Under the pieces are notes generated by a model, which saw only the letters and a list, made by a program, of their open reading frames with translations, was not told where the DNA came from and did no database searches. From an uncultured Oscillospiraceae bacterium (lineage in GTDB: Bacteria; Bacillota; Clostridia; Oscillospirales; Ruminococcaceae), in assembly GCA_900548355.1 (NCBI GenBank), contig URKR01000011.1:1-64000 (forward strand): a DNA stretch of 64,000 nucleotides, read 5' to 3'. Made by a program: the position numbers and the translations under genes. Each line of letters begins with the position of its first letter. Position 1 is the first letter of the stretch. Positions 42,602 through 52,018 of this stretch are shown piece after piece.

Positions 42602-43849
42602 TTACTCTGTCTCCATACAGCCGCGCGCCGCCGCCTGCGCCGTGGCCCAGGCAATCTGCAGGTTATACCCGCCGGTACGCGCATCGACATCCAGGATTTC
42701 CCCGGCAAAATACAGCCCCGGGCAAAGCCTGCTCTGCATCGTTTTGGGGTCCACCTCCCGCACGTCCACCCCGCCGGCCGTGATGACCGCGTGGTCCAGG
42801 TCGCCAAGCGCCCGGATCGGCACCGCCCAGTGCTTGCAGACCCGCACAAGGTCAAGTTTTTGATCCCGGGTCAGCTGGGCGGCTTTGAGCCCCGGCGCCA
42901 CGCCCCACCGCGCCGCCGCAACCGGCCGCATGGAATGGGGCAGCAGCTTGTCCAGCAGCGCCGTCGCCGCCTTGCCGCCAAGCGCCGCCACATCCCGGGT
43001 CAGCCGGTCGTAGAGCGCTTTCTCATCCAGCGCCGGTTTCAGGTCAAACTCACAGACATAGCGGTGGGCGCCCAGGTCGTCGATGTAGCTTGAGGCCGAC
43101 AGCACCAGCGGCCCCGACAGCCCAAAGTGGGTGAAGAGCGCCTCCCCCTGCTCTGTAAAAATCGGCTTGCCGTCGCGCAGCAGGGTCAGCGTGACGTTGC
43201 GCAGCGAAAGCCCCATCATCCTGCGGCAGTCGCCGTCGTCCGAAACAAGGCTGCACAGGCTCGGCTGGGTCGGCAGGATTGTGTGCCCCGCCTGCCGGGC
43301 CAGCGCGTAACCGCTGCCGTCCGAACCGGTGGCCGGGTAGCTGCGCCCACCGGTTGCCAGCAGGACCCGCCGCGCGCCGAACCGCCGCCCGTTTGCCTCC
43401 ACACCGGTACAGCGGCCTTCCTCCATCACAAGGCCGGTCGCCTCGGCCTGCACCACCCTGGCCCCCGCCGCATACTGCCGCAGCGCAGCCAGCACGTCGG
43501 CCGCACGGTCGCTCTGCGGGAACACCCGCCGCCCGCGCTCGGTCTTGAGCGGTACGCCAAGGGTTTCAAACAGTTCCATTGCCGCCGAAGGCGGGAACGC
43601 ATACAGGCTTGAATATAAAAACTTGCTGTTGCGGCGCACATAGCGCAAAAACTCCCGCACATCGCAGTCGTTGGTCAGGTTGCAGCGGCCTTTGCCGGTA
43701 ATCAGGAGCTTCTGCCCGGTGCCCTTGGGGTTGTGTTCCAGCACCGTGACCGTACCACCGCGCCGCACGGCAGCGCCTGCCGCCATGAGCCCGGCCGCAC
43801 CGCCGCCGACAACCAGCAGGTCGGGTGCGCCGGTTTCATTCTTCGGCAT
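42602..43849 (-). CDS. FAD-dependent oxidoreductase, HI0933/BaiN-like family
   Basis: 415 residues. N-terminal FAD motif LLVVGGGAAGLMAAGAAV, the family signature KLLITGKGRCNLTND near residue 50, LLATGGRSYPATGSDGSG near residue 165, and a C-terminal VITAGGVDVREVDPKT with a final GGYNLQIAWATA. The family contains BaiN and flavoproteins of unknown substrate. It is commonly located next to cmk in Clostridia. The ATG at 43849 has AAAGGAGG nine bases upstream. It overlaps the end of the previous gene by 14 bases. Confidence 0.88.
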   Translation of the reverse strand: MPKNETGAPDLLVVGGGAAGLMAAGAAVRRGGTVTVLEHNPKGTGQKLLITGKGRCNLTNDCDVREFLRYVRRNSKFLYSSLYAFPPSAAMELFETLGVPLKTERGRRVFPQSDRAADVLAALRQYAAGARVVQAEATGLVMEEGRCTGVEANGRRFGARRVLLATGGRSYPATGSDGSGYALARQAGHTILPTQPSLCSLVSDDGDCRRMMGLSLRNVTLTLLRDGKPIFTEQGEALFTHFGLSGPLVLSASSYIDDLGAHRYVCEFDLKPALDEKALYDRLTRDVAALGGKAATALLDKLLPHSMRPVAAARWGVAPGLKAAQLTRDQKLDLVRVCKHWAVPIRALGDLDHAVITAGGVDVREVDPKTMQSRLCPGLYFAGEILDVDARTGGYNLQIAWATAQAAARGCMETE

Positions 43850-45560
43850 GCCCCCCGCCTCCTTTCCCGGACGTCCCAAAGGTGCCGGCCAGCGCACCGA
43901 AGCTCACAAGCAGGAGCAGCGGGTGCACGGTGGCCAGGTACATCGTTGAAGTGCCAATGCCAAAGCTGGATACCTCAACAAAGGCGATCATGCCGCAGCG
44001 CAGCGCAGCCATGAAAAGCAGCGCCGCCAGCAGCAGCCAGCCCCCAAGCCCGGCCGCCCAGCCGCGGCGCACGCCGCCGCGGGCGATCAGCAGCCGCAGC
44101 ATCCGCACGGCGGCCAGCACAAAGGCGACGGGCAGCGCAAACGCCCAGACCCACCGCACCGCGCCCAGCACGCCGAACACAAGCTTTTGCTGCGGGCTGT
44201 AATAGGGGGTATCCCGCCCGGCCTCGGCCGCACCGTTGAACCCGCAGTGCAGATACCCCGACCAGGCTGCGAAGTCCTCCTCGGTGCCGATCGAGCGCAG
44301 GCTCTCATACGGCGCGCAGTCCTGGAAGGTCAGCACCCAGCCAAGGCTGCGCAGGGCTTCCCGCAGCGTCGGCAGCACATACCGCGCGCGGATCGGCTGG
44401 GTAGTGCCGCTGCGCGCCCCGGAATCCCCGGGCCTGGTCGGCAGCGTACCGTCGTCACAGGCCGCGTTGACCGCGCTGGCCACCTCGGCCCAGTAGGCCT
44501 CGGCCCCGGCGGCCGAATCATAAATCCCTTCAAATTGGGCCGCACGGCGGATTGCCCAGTAAAAGCTTCCGGCGCGGTAGTCCTCCAGCTCAGGGTCTCG
44601 GAAATCGTTGATCATCTGGGGGTCTTCCTCCAGCCAGTAGGCCAGCGGCTGCAGCGCTGGCACCGCGTCATACAGCTTTTGGCGCGCATCGGCCGGCACG
44701 CTCAGCATCCCCTCGTCGCTGTCGGTCGCCACCCGGCTCATCGCGCCCATCGCGTCGGCAAATGCACCGGAAGAAAAATCCGACAGCGTATACACCCCGT
44801 AGTGGGTATAGTTGAGCAGGCAAAAAACATGGATTCCCACCGCCAGCATCAGGTAAGGCACAGCCTGCCCGGCCAGCGTCCCCCAGCGCCGCCGGCGCGC
44901 AAGCCGCACAGCCAGCACGGCGCTCGCCCCCAGCGCAAACGGCAGCAGGAACAGGCCGGCGTCCTCCCGGCTCAGGTAGCCGGCCGCCAGCCCCGCGCCG
45001 GCCAGCACGGCCCAGCCGGCCAGCTTCGGCTTGCGCGCGGGGTCCCACCCGGCACGCAGCAGCGCCCCGGCAAACCCGGCAAAGCAGAGCAGGCAAAGCG
45101 CCGGGAAGATATTGTCCCTGTACACCCGCAGCGTATATGCCGCCCAGGAAGACGGCAAAAAGCACAGCGCCGCATACAGCCCCAGCGTGCAGAGCCGGGC
45201 CGCATCTTCGCCGCGCTTTTCCCACAGCGGCCGCAGCGCAAACGCCGCAGCCAGCGCCGCGGCACACCAAAGCGCCACGCCCCCCAGCAAATACGGGATG
45301 CGCAGCGCATGCAGCAACGCAAGCCAAACCGGAAAGAACATCGATTTGGACAGCGTCAGGTAATCATATTCCCCCAGCCACTGCCCCGCGCTGATCGCAT
45401 TCGCGGCGCGGAACATCAGCTCATCATCCAGCGGGGCGCCCCCCACCCAGGTATACGCCTGTTGGAACCCTGTCACAAACAGGCGCAGCGCGGTCAGCAC
45501 CGCCACAGCAGCCCAAAATGTCCGGCGCGGCAGGCTCAGTTTCTTGTGCGGCAGGGTCAT
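43836..45560 (-). CDS. GT-C-like multi-spanning membrane protein
   Basis: 574 residues with about eleven membrane helices. The first outer loop has APLDDELMFRAANAI, the acidic pair typical of GT-C glycosyltransferases that use polyprenyl-linked sugars; a long outer loop lies near 260-440. No clear subfamily. It sits in the glycan operon after the GT87-like gene with a 62-base gap. AAAGGAT nine bases upstream supports the ATG at 45560. Confidence 0.65.
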   Translation of the reverse strand: MTLPHKKLSLPRRTFWAAVAVLTALRLFVTGFQQAYTWVGGAPLDDELMFRAANAISAGQWLGEYDYLTLSKSMFFPVWLALLHALRIPYLLGGVALWCAAALAAAFALRPLWEKRGEDAARLCTLGLYAALCFLPSSWAAYTLRVYRDNIFPALCLLCFAGFAGALLRAGWDPARKPKLAGWAVLAGAGLAAGYLSREDAGLFLLPFALGASAVLAVRLARRRRWGTLAGQAVPYLMLAVGIHVFCLLNYTHYGVYTLSDFSSGAFADAMGAMSRVATDSDEGMLSVPADARQKLYDAVPALQPLAYWLEEDPQMINDFRDPELEDYRAGSFYWAIRRAAQFEGIYDSAAGAEAYWAEVASAVNAACDDGTLPTRPGDSGARSGTTQPIRARYVLPTLREALRSLGWVLTFQDCAPYESLRSIGTEEDFAAWSGYLHCGFNGAAEAGRDTPYYSPQQKLVFGVLGAVRWVWAFALPVAFVLAAVRMLRLLIARGGVRRGWAAGLGGWLLLAALLFMAALRCGMIAFVEVSSFGIGTSTMYLATVHPLLLLVSFGALAGTFGTSGKGGGGHAEE

Positions 45561-45622
45561 GGCGGGAATCCTTTCTTGGTTGGTAAGGGCTTCTTGTTTG
45601 GGCGCAGGGGCCGCACGGCGTT

Positions 45623-46852
45623 TCACCGCTCCATCAGGCGGCGGCCCTGCGGCACAGGCTTTGCCGGCAAGCCGTCCTCCTCACACAGCGCGGCCATCAC
45701 GCGGTGCAGCGCGGCCACCAGCGCAATCGCCTCAACCAGCCGGCCCCAGGGCATCGCCGCCCCGCGCCGTCCGCCCAGCAGCACGAACAGCCACGGCAGC
45801 CCATAGGAAATCACATTAATCAGGCAGATCGTCATCGCGGCCAGGTCCACCGGCCGCAGCGCCCGGCGGCAGAAGATGGCCACCGCCGGCAGCAGCAGGA
45901 TGATGTAATCATGGTTCTGCTTGTAAAACCACAGCACCGAAACAACGGCCGCCAGCGCGAACCAGGCCAGCCAGTCCTGCCACAGGCCGCGGCGGCGGAG
46001 CAGCGCCGCGCCCGCCGCAAACACCGCCATGCCGGCCACAATATCCAGCCCCAGCACCAGCCAGGTCGGCGCGCCGAAGCCAAGCAAAAAGTTGAAGAGC
46101 CCAAAGTAGGAGGATGTGTACCCCAGCCCCTGGTTCAGCATATCCCACAGCATGGTCAGCGGGGCGGTGCCGGTAGCCAGCGACGCGGCGCCCCATGCCC
46201 CCAGCACCAGCGCCCCGGCCACCGCAATCGGCTGCCAGCGCCGCCGGCAGAACAAAGGCAGGAAAAAGACAAACGCGATCTGCGGCTTGCACATCGCAAA
46301 GGCCAGCAGCACGCCGGCCAGCACCGGGTGCCGGTCCAAACAGCAGAGCACCAGCACCAGGCAGCAGCAGACAATACCGCTCTGGTTGCCGAACAGCACC
46401 GCGTTGGCCCACATGCTCGGCGCCAGCACCAGCGCCCCGGCCAGCGCGGCCACGGCAGGGTCGTCGCAATGGCCGCTGCGCAGCAGATACCCGCGCAGCC
46501 CCCAGGCCGCCGCCAGCGCAAACAGCAGGTCCAATGCCAAAATCCAAACCCGAACCGCCGCAAACGGCAAAAAACCCGGGTTCATCAGGTTCCCCAGCAC
46601 ATACGCCCAGGGTACCGTGCCGCCTGTTGCCGCATCCACCGCGCCCACCGCCGGCAGCGCCGGCGTCTCGCCGCGCATCACGGCGAACGGGTCCAGCCCG
46701 TGCAGCACATAGGCGCATTCCTGCCAGCGCAGCCGCGTATCCCACAGGTACAGCCCGTCCAGCACCAGGTACCGCCCCAGGTTGCCCAGCATCACGGCCA
46801 AAAACGCCAGCACCAGGCAAAACCTGGCCCGACGGCTGTGCAGCGCTTTCAT
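45623..46852 (-). CDS. GT87/DUF2029-like membrane glycosyltransferase
   Basis: 409 residues and about ten membrane helices. DTRLRWQECAYVLHGLDPF in the first outer loop, LMNPGFLPFAAVRVW, GNQSGIVCCCL and AMCKPQIAFVFFL follow the DUF2029 (GT87) layout, whose known members add mannose or arabinose from polyprenyl phosphates. It would act on the outer face of the membrane. GGGGGAG precedes the ATG at 46852; gap of 33 bases to the GT2 gene upstream, so it is part of the operon. Confidence 0.75.
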   Translation of the reverse strand: MKALHSRRARFCLVLAFLAVMLGNLGRYLVLDGLYLWDTRLRWQECAYVLHGLDPFAVMRGETPALPAVGAVDAATGGTVPWAYVLGNLMNPGFLPFAAVRVWILALDLLFALAAAWGLRGYLLRSGHCDDPAVAALAGALVLAPSMWANAVLFGNQSGIVCCCLVLVLCCLDRHPVLAGVLLAFAMCKPQIAFVFFLPLFCRRRWQPIAVAGALVLGAWGAASLATGTAPLTMLWDMLNQGLGYTSSYFGLFNFLLGFGAPTWLVLGLDIVAGMAVFAAGAALLRRRGLWQDWLAWFALAAVVSVLWFYKQNHDYIILLLPAVAIFCRRALRPVDLAAMTICLINVISYGLPWLFVLLGGRRGAAMPWGRLVEAIALVAALHRVMAALCEEDGLPAKPVPQGRRLMER

Positions 46853-46885
46853 TGTCTCCCCCCTCACGGCCCGCAGCACGCCGGC

Positions 46886-47830
46886 TTATTTTTGGATCTT
46901 CTCAATCCCTTCAATCAGGTATTTCTGGCGCTTGAACACCAGGTCCACAAGCAGGGAAAGGTACTTGACCACAATCGCCAGCACCGCAAACACCCCCGCA
47001 AACCCCAGCGTCAGCACAAACATCGTTGTTGTCCAGCCCTGGATCGGGTGCCCGGTTGCAAACACAAGCAGGGTATATGCCAGCTCTGCCAGCGCCACCA
47101 GCATCATCGCCACGGCCACGCCGGCGCTCAGCCGGTAACCGGCGTCGGTATACAGCGCCAGGCTGTCCACCGCCAGCCGGAACCGCCCGGCCGCCCGGTC
47201 GGTCAGCCTGCCGTCAAACTCCAGGTCTGCCATCGCAAGGCCGCTTGCCGCATAAGCCGCCTTGCGGTAAGGCAGGTGCGGGCTGGAGGCATGCACCCGG
47301 TTGATTGCCCGGCGGCTGACCAGCCGGAACGCATCGGTGCGCAGCCGCCCCGCCCCGTGGGAGTTTGCGTTGAAAATTTTGTAGAACAGCACGCTCGAAC
47401 CGCGGGTGCGGGTCGGGCAAACCGATACAATGTCGTTGCCTTTTTGCGCCGTTTCATACGCGCGGAAGATCAGCGCCGTGTCGTAGGGCATTTCGGTTGA
47501 ATCAAATTCATACACATAATCGCCGATCGCAGCGTCCAGCCCGGCGTTCATGCCGGCTTCCAGCCCCTGGCGCAGCCCCATGTGCAGGATGGTCAGCGGC
47601 TTGGGGCAGTCTGCGGCCCAGCTGCGCAGCGCCGCCACCACCCCGGCCGGGGCGGCGTCGTCCACCGCGACAATCTCATACTGGGCAAAATGCGCCTCAA
47701 GCTCCGCGGCCAGCTTGCCGAAAAAGCCAAGCGCGCCTTCGGCGTTCTCGCGGCCAGGGCGCAGGTAAACCACCGCCGAAACAAAATTCTTCTCCTTGCT
47801 CAGCGTCTGCTTCAGCTCCGCCTCGTTCAT
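46886..47830 (-). CDS. Glycosyltransferase family 2 with C-terminal membrane helices
   Basis: 314 residues. The GT2 domain (1-225) shows VDDAAPAG instead of the usual DDGSxD, then GLRQGLEAGMNAGLDAAIGDYVYEFDSTE for nucleotide and metal binding; two membrane helices follow (GVAVAMMLVALAELAYTLLVF and TMFVLTLGFAGVFAVLAIVVKYL). This is the layout of dolichol-phosphate-sugar synthase-like or GtrB-like enzymes that make polyprenyl-phosphate sugars. It could feed the two GT-C-like proteins downstream. Start overlaps the FAD gene stop (ATGA). Confidence 0.8.
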   Translation of the reverse strand: MNEAELKQTLSKEKNFVSAVVYLRPGRENAEGALGFFGKLAAELEAHFAQYEIVAVDDAAPAGVVAALRSWAADCPKPLTILHMGLRQGLEAGMNAGLDAAIGDYVYEFDSTEMPYDTALIFRAYETAQKGNDIVSVCPTRTRGSSVLFYKIFNANSHGAGRLRTDAFRLVSRRAINRVHASSPHLPYRKAAYAASGLAMADLEFDGRLTDRAAGRFRLAVDSLALYTDAGYRLSAGVAVAMMLVALAELAYTLLVFATGHPIQGWTTTMFVLTLGFAGVFAVLAIVVKYLSLLVDLVFKRQKYLIEGIEKIQK

Positions 47831-48957
47831 AGCTCCAGTACCTCGTCAATGTCATAGACCGTGTTGATCTTGCCCGAAAGCACGCTGACCAGCGTCGGCT
47901 CCTGGCACATCACCCGCACCACGGTCGGGCGGGAATCATCAATTTCGCTCGCCTTCAAAATCGGCTTCATGCTGAACAAACTGCCGACATACCGGAACTC
48001 ATATTCCGGCAGCAGATACTTGCGTGCCAGCTGGCTCATATACGGCCAGGCCGAAGCCGGCTTGGCCGGGCAGTCGTTGCAGTTGTACAGGTTGCCCGGC
48101 GCGCAGCGGCCGCCGCTCTCCTTCTGGCAGGGGAAGGTAGCCACCGCGTCGTAGCTTGTCTCATGCGGGGTAAAGGTTACGCTGGTCAGGCTGTGCAGCC
48201 CAGTCTGCCCAAACGGCATCAGGCTGAAAAACGGCCCGTCCATCACCGTAATACCGACATTGCGCAGGCTCTCGCCAACCTCGCACAGGATCATCTCGCA
48301 CTTTTCGTATTTGATCTTAAACGGCGGCAGCCCCAGCATCGCGTGAATGTCATTGACGCCTGCATAGGTCGCATTGAGCAGGAACGGCGCCTCGGCCGTC
48401 ACATCGCCGGCCGTCACCCGCCAGGCCCCGCCCGCCTTCTCAATCCGGGAAGGCTTGTGGCTGTACAGGATCGTCACGCCCGGCAGCTTGGCCAGCTCTT
48501 CCAAGAACCAGCGCTTGAGCACCTGGGCGTCGTAGGTGTATTCGGTCGTTAAAAAAGCGCCGTCGCAGACGCCGGGGTTGAAATATTTTGAGGGCGCCAC
48601 ATCGTCGCAGCGGATCTTGGCCGCCGCGCAAAACCGTCGGAAGGCCGCCGCGTCGGTCCAGGAAAAATGCGCGCTCGTCGCATACACCTGGTCGAAGTCG
48701 GTGCGCAGGCAGAACGAAAAATCCTTGCAGAACCGTTCAAAGTAATGCGCGCTCTTGATGGCCGTGGAATAGGACCGCGGGTAATGGTACCCCATATGCA
48801 CCCGCGCCTGGTTGATATAGGTAGCCCGCATGAAGGGCCCGGGGTCGCGCTCAAGCACCAGCACCCGCTGGCCGGCCATGCCGCAGCGCCGCGCCGCATA
48901 CAGCCCGTACAACCCCGCGCCCACTATGATTTTGTCAAAGGTCTGCGCCCTGCTCAC
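47827..48957 (-). CDS. FAD-dependent oxidoreductase in glycan operon
   Basis: 376 residues with a GxGxxG FAD site (DKIIVGAGLYGLYAARR), an E at the end of the second strand (VLVLERD), and a DAO-type fold. YINQARVHMGYHYPRS near residue 48 and RFVGSLFSMKPILK-like sequence near the end are reminiscent of UDP-galactopyranose mutase-type or other sugar-linked flavoproteins, but no specific family is certain. The GTG at 48957 follows AAAGGGGCGGCGG. It overlaps the next gene by four bases. A role in modifying a sugar residue is inferred from the operon. Confidence 0.7.
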   Translation of the reverse strand: MSRAQTFDKIIVGAGLYGLYAARRCGMAGQRVLVLERDPGPFMRATYINQARVHMGYHYPRSYSTAIKSAHYFERFCKDFSFCLRTDFDQVYATSAHFSWTDAAAFRRFCAAAKIRCDDVAPSKYFNPGVCDGAFLTTEYTYDAQVLKRWFLEELAKLPGVTILYSHKPSRIEKAGGAWRVTAGDVTAEAPFLLNATYAGVNDIHAMLGLPPFKIKYEKCEMILCEVGESLRNVGITVMDGPFFSLMPFGQTGLHSLTSVTFTPHETSYDAVATFPCQKESGGRCAPGNLYNCNDCPAKPASAWPYMSQLARKYLLPEYEFRYVGSLFSMKPILKASEIDDSRPTVVRVMCQEPTLVSVLSGKINTVYDIDEVLEL

Positions 48958-49041
48958 GCCGCCGCCCCTTTCCTTAGATAGAGTCTGTAATGAAGAAACT
49001 CTCAACTCTTCAACAAGCCGTTTCTCAAATATCGCGCCGCC

Positions 49042-49836
49042 CTATTCCGGGTCATACTTTCCCCGCGCCGCTTCCAGCAGCACCCGCATCAGTTCGCTGT
49101 TGCCTTTCATGCCGCTGATCTTGGTCGGGGTGCGGCCGCTTGCAGGGTAGGCGCGGGTCACCGGCACCTCGCAGGTTTTCAGCCCCAACCGGCTGGCCCG
49201 GATGCTCAGATACGCCAGCAGTTCATACCCCATAAAGATCGGCCGCAGCGGCTGCACCGCCGGGTGGGTCAGGTATTCGCGGCTGTAGGCGCGGTAAGCG
49301 TTGGTCGTATCGGTATACCAGTGGCCGGCCGCCGCGCTGATGATCGGCGCGTGCACCATCCGCACGGCCAGCCAGCGGGCCGGCGGGGTGTGGATCGCCT
49401 TGCCTCCCTTGACAAACCGGCTGCCCTGCACAAAGTCGTACCCCTCGCGCAGCTTTTCAATAAAACGGGGCATATCCTCAATCGAATCCTTGTTGTTGCC
49501 GTCGATGGTCAACACGCCTTTGTAGCCGCGGCCAAGCGCAAAGTGCAGCCCCATCCGCAGCTGGGCCCCCTGTTTGCCGGCGCTTTCCTTGATAAGCAGC
49601 GTATTGACGCCGTACAGTTTGAGGGTCTCGGGTTTCATGCTGCCGTCGGTTGAACCGCCGTCACACAGGATGATATCCACCAGCCTGTCCACCGCAGCTT
49701 TCTGGGCGCGGCCGAGCTCGGTCAAAATCCGCGCGCCTTCGTTGATCACAGGAATCAGCAGGCAGTAGTCGCTGCGGCGGGGCGCAAATTCGGCGATCGT
49801 GTACCGCACGTCAAAATTCTGGTTGTTTCGGCTCAT
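49042..49836 (-). CDS. Glycosyltransferase family 2, polyprenyl-phosphate sugar type
   Basis: 264 residues, no membrane helix. CLLIPVINEGARI, IILCDGGSTDGS, GVLTIDGNNKDS and FVQGSRFVKGG are the nucleotide, acid-pair and acceptor segments of GT2 enzymes of the dolichol-phosphate-mannose synthase type. Position in the operon suggests it makes a lipid-linked sugar for one of the GT-C-like proteins. The ATG at 49836 overlaps the preceding isomerase gene by four bases. Confidence 0.85.
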   Translation of the reverse strand: MSRNNQNFDVRYTIAEFAPRRSDYCLLIPVINEGARILTELGRAQKAAVDRLVDIILCDGGSTDGSMKPETLKLYGVNTLLIKESAGKQGAQLRMGLHFALGRGYKGVLTIDGNNKDSIEDMPRFIEKLREGYDFVQGSRFVKGGKAIHTPPARWLAVRMVHAPIISAAAGHWYTDTTNAYRAYSREYLTHPAVQPLRPIFMGYELLAYLSIRASRLGLKTCEVPVTRAYPASGRTPTKISGMKGNSELMRVLLEAARGKYDPE

Positions 49837-50621
49837 GCAAACACCTCCGCAATCCGCTGCATCGCGCTCAGCACAGGCGCATCGGTCTCGCCGGCGCTCA
49901 TCTCGATCGAGACAAACCCGCGGTACCCTGCCGCGCCGAGCATCATCGCCAGTTCTTCCTGCTCCGGCCTGGGCTGGATCGGCGCAAGCCCCGGTTCGCT
50001 GATATGCACGTGGCTGACCCAGGAAAGGTCGGCCGCAAAGTCACGCAGCCGTTCGCCGTTGTCCAGAATGGCGCCCAGATCCAGGTTGACGGCCAGGCCG
50101 GGGTTGCCAAGCTTTTTAACCAGCGCAAACACCTCGGCCGTCGTGTTCAGATAATTCGTATACCGCGGGCTGTTCGCCTCCAGCGCGAGCCGCACGCCGT
50201 ACCGCATTGCAAGCCGGCCGGCTTTATCAAAAAAAGCTTCGGCTGCGGCCGGGTCGGCCCCTTCGGGCCGGCGGCGGTTTTTCGGGCAGCCGAACACAAG
50301 GCTCGGGCAGTGCAGCGCATGGGCAAAGGCGAAGGCCTCCTCGGTGTAGGCAAGCAGCGCCTCGGCCTCCTCCGGCACAAAGATATTGCCGGTCCGGCCG
50401 TACCAGATGCTCTGCATGCTCGGCACCGCCAGGCCGTATTTTTGGTGCAGGTAGCCGCCAAACAGCACGGCCGCACTGAGGTTGTCATACGGCGGCGCCG
50501 GAAAGATGCGGGTCGGCGCAATCTCTACCCCGGCAAAACCGGCCGCCTGCAGCGCAGCATAGACAGCCTCGTCGTATTCCTTGGGCCAGCCAATGTTGCT
50601 GGCCGAAAGCAAAAACGGCAT
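49833..50621 (-). CDS. Sugar-phosphate isomerase/epimerase, xylose-isomerase-like TIM barrel
   Basis: 262 residues. ASNIGWPKEYDEAVYAALQ, GFAGVEIAPTRIFP, ALEANSPRYTNYLNTT, NLDLGAILDN, VSHVHISEPGL and GFVSIEM are the metal-ligand strands of the AP-endonuclease-2/xylose-isomerase barrel (Glu, Asp, His, Glu). Substrate unknown; the operon suggests epimerisation of a sugar used for the glycan. GGAGGC before the ATG. Confidence 0.8.
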   Translation of the reverse strand: MPFLLSASNIGWPKEYDEAVYAALQAAGFAGVEIAPTRIFPAPPYDNLSAAVLFGGYLHQKYGLAVPSMQSIWYGRTGNIFVPEEAEALLAYTEEAFAFAHALHCPSLVFGCPKNRRRPEGADPAAAEAFFDKAGRLAMRYGVRLALEANSPRYTNYLNTTAEVFALVKKLGNPGLAVNLDLGAILDNGERLRDFAADLSWVSHVHISEPGLAPIQPRPEQEELAMMLGAAGYRGFVSIEMSAGETDAPVLSAMQRIAEVFA

Positions 50622-50645
50622 CGTCAGCCTCCTTATGTCGGCCTG

Positions 50646-51569
50646 TCAGTCCCGCCAGGCATGCATGAACCGCACAATCTCGTCAAGTTCCTGCCCGGCC
50701 GTGCAAAGGTAGCCCCCCTGCCCGCCCAGCAGCTCAGCGTGCCGGCTGCGCAGATCATAGTCAAACGGCGGGGCAGGCAGTATGTTTTTCCAGTCGTCCC
50801 GGCCGGTCACGGCGGTATATACCTTGGCCGCCGCAACCGGTTCGGGCGCCAGGTTCAGCAGCTTCAGCCCGGCCGCCCGTGCGCGGGTAAGGTCCGTCCA
50901 AAGCCGGGCCAGCGGGTAAAACTGGTAGCGGCTGCGAGAATCGGTAAAGGCGAGCGCGTTCCAATCGTTGCCTGCAAAAAAGCCGCGCAGCGCAGCCGCA
51001 TCCACCCGGCCGTTCTGCTTGTAAAAGCCGTTGTCAGCCAGGGTGTAGCCCTCCCGCACAAGCGGGCTCTTGGCCTCCAGCTCCTGGTATTTATCGGGTT
51101 TGAGCATGGACGGGGCAATCGTATGCAGGTCATACAGGAAGTTTTTGCGCAGCCCGCGGCCATACAGCGCCGGCAGCCGCACAATCAGCGCATCCGGAAA
51201 ATCTTCCCGCACCCAGCGCTCAAGCTGCAGCCGGTTGCGGCCATAGGCGGAAAGGCCCGGCCCCTCGGGGTCATCCTCCTCGGTCTTGCCGCGGCTGTCG
51301 GCATAAACCGCAATCGAAGAAATCAGCGCAACGGCTTTCGGCGCAATGCGGCGCAGGTTTTCCCGCGCGCCGCGCATAACGGCAAGGTCGGCTTCCGGGT
51401 CGGCATTGGCCAAAAACATCGCCGCCGGTACCCCGGCATAGACGCACAAGTCCGGTTCGCTGCCAAACTGCGCCGCGATGTCGGTGGAATGGCAGGCCGC
51501 CGCAAAGGGATGCGCCGCCATAAGGTTCCCCCCGACAAAGCCTGTCGATCCCACCAAAAGATCACGCAT
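50646..51569 (-). CDS. NAD-dependent sugar epimerase/dehydratase (extended SDR)
   Basis: 307 residues. The N-terminal motif LLVGSTGFVGGNL (GxTGFxG) binds NAD(P), AVALISSIAVY near residue 97 carries a serine of the active site, and YGRNRLQLE near 122 has the Tyr with Arg in place of the catalytic YxxxK lysine, so the usual Tyr-Lys pair is altered. First gene of the glycan operon behind the promoter at 51632-51660. ATG at 51569 chosen over 51620, as GGAAAGAGGG lies 8 bases upstream. Confidence 0.78.
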   Translation of the reverse strand: MRDLLVGSTGFVGGNLMAAHPFAAACHSTDIAAQFGSEPDLCVYAGVPAAMFLANADPEADLAVMRGARENLRRIAPKAVALISSIAVYADSRGKTEEDDPEGPGLSAYGRNRLQLERWVREDFPDALIVRLPALYGRGLRKNFLYDLHTIAPSMLKPDKYQELEAKSPLVREGYTLADNGFYKQNGRVDAAALRGFFAGNDWNALAFTDSRSRYQFYPLARLWTDLTRARAAGLKLLNLAPEPVAAAKVYTAVTGRDDWKNILPAPPFDYDLRSRHAELLGGQGGYLCTAGQELDEIVRFMHAWRD

Positions 51570-51631
51570 CACCGTCGCCCTCTTTCCTTTCCCGCCCTCA
51601 GCGGGCAGATAATTGTACACATGTATATCTT

Positions 51632-51660
51632 ATTATACCGGTTTTCCCATCAAAAAGCAA
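51632..51660 (-). promoter_or_regulatory. Promoter of the GC-rich glycan operon
   Basis: On the - strand TTGCTT (51660-51655), 17-base spacer, perfect TATAAT (51637-51632), 63 bases before the first gene. It should drive the nine genes from 51569 down to cmk. Confidence 0.6.
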
Positions 51661-52018
51661 TGCCCGCCATACAAGGCGGGCGCACATCTTTTCCCGTTCC
51701 ATCGCAGCCCTTCCAACAGCCTTAAGCATCGCGCTCACCAGCCGGTTCTCTGCGTTCCGCAGCCTATTGATTTCGCAATCCCGCAAAAAATCGGTTGACC
51801 TTGCCATACATATACGGTACATTGGTTTTACCTCTGCCACGGCCTTACTCAATACAAGCAGCGGCAAAGGGAACCACGGCGCAAAACCAGTTTATCGAAA
51901 CGGCACCGCTGTCCCCGTCCGGCCTGATGAAAGAGCGCACCGAAACACAGACAGAGAAAATTTCTGTATCGAATGGCCAACCGCATACAATCGACATGAC
52001 ATATAGGGAGAATAAAAG
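51661..52018 (+). promoter_or_regulatory. Non-coding stretch with possible promoter of the ceramidase-like gene
   Basis: No convincing gene. A hairpin GCCCGCC-ATACAA-GGCGGGC lies at about 51662-51681 next to the - strand promoter. TTGACC (51795-51800), 17 bases, TACATT (51818-51823) is a fair + strand promoter, leaving a leader of about 190 bases. GGGAG lies shortly before the ATG at 52019. Short open frames on both strands here have no ribosome sites. Confidence 0.35.

Noticed and set aside
44187..51725. Long + strand frames opposite the glycan operon (about 540 to 600 codons)
   Set aside because: Same shadow effect; the products are Arg/Gln/His-rich without domains, and the - strand has clear enzymes with overlaps and ribosome sites.
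51598..51867. 89-codon - strand frame upstream of the glycan operon
   Set aside because: It contains the promoter at 51632-51660, lacks a ribosome site and resembles no family I know. It might be a remnant but cannot be supported.
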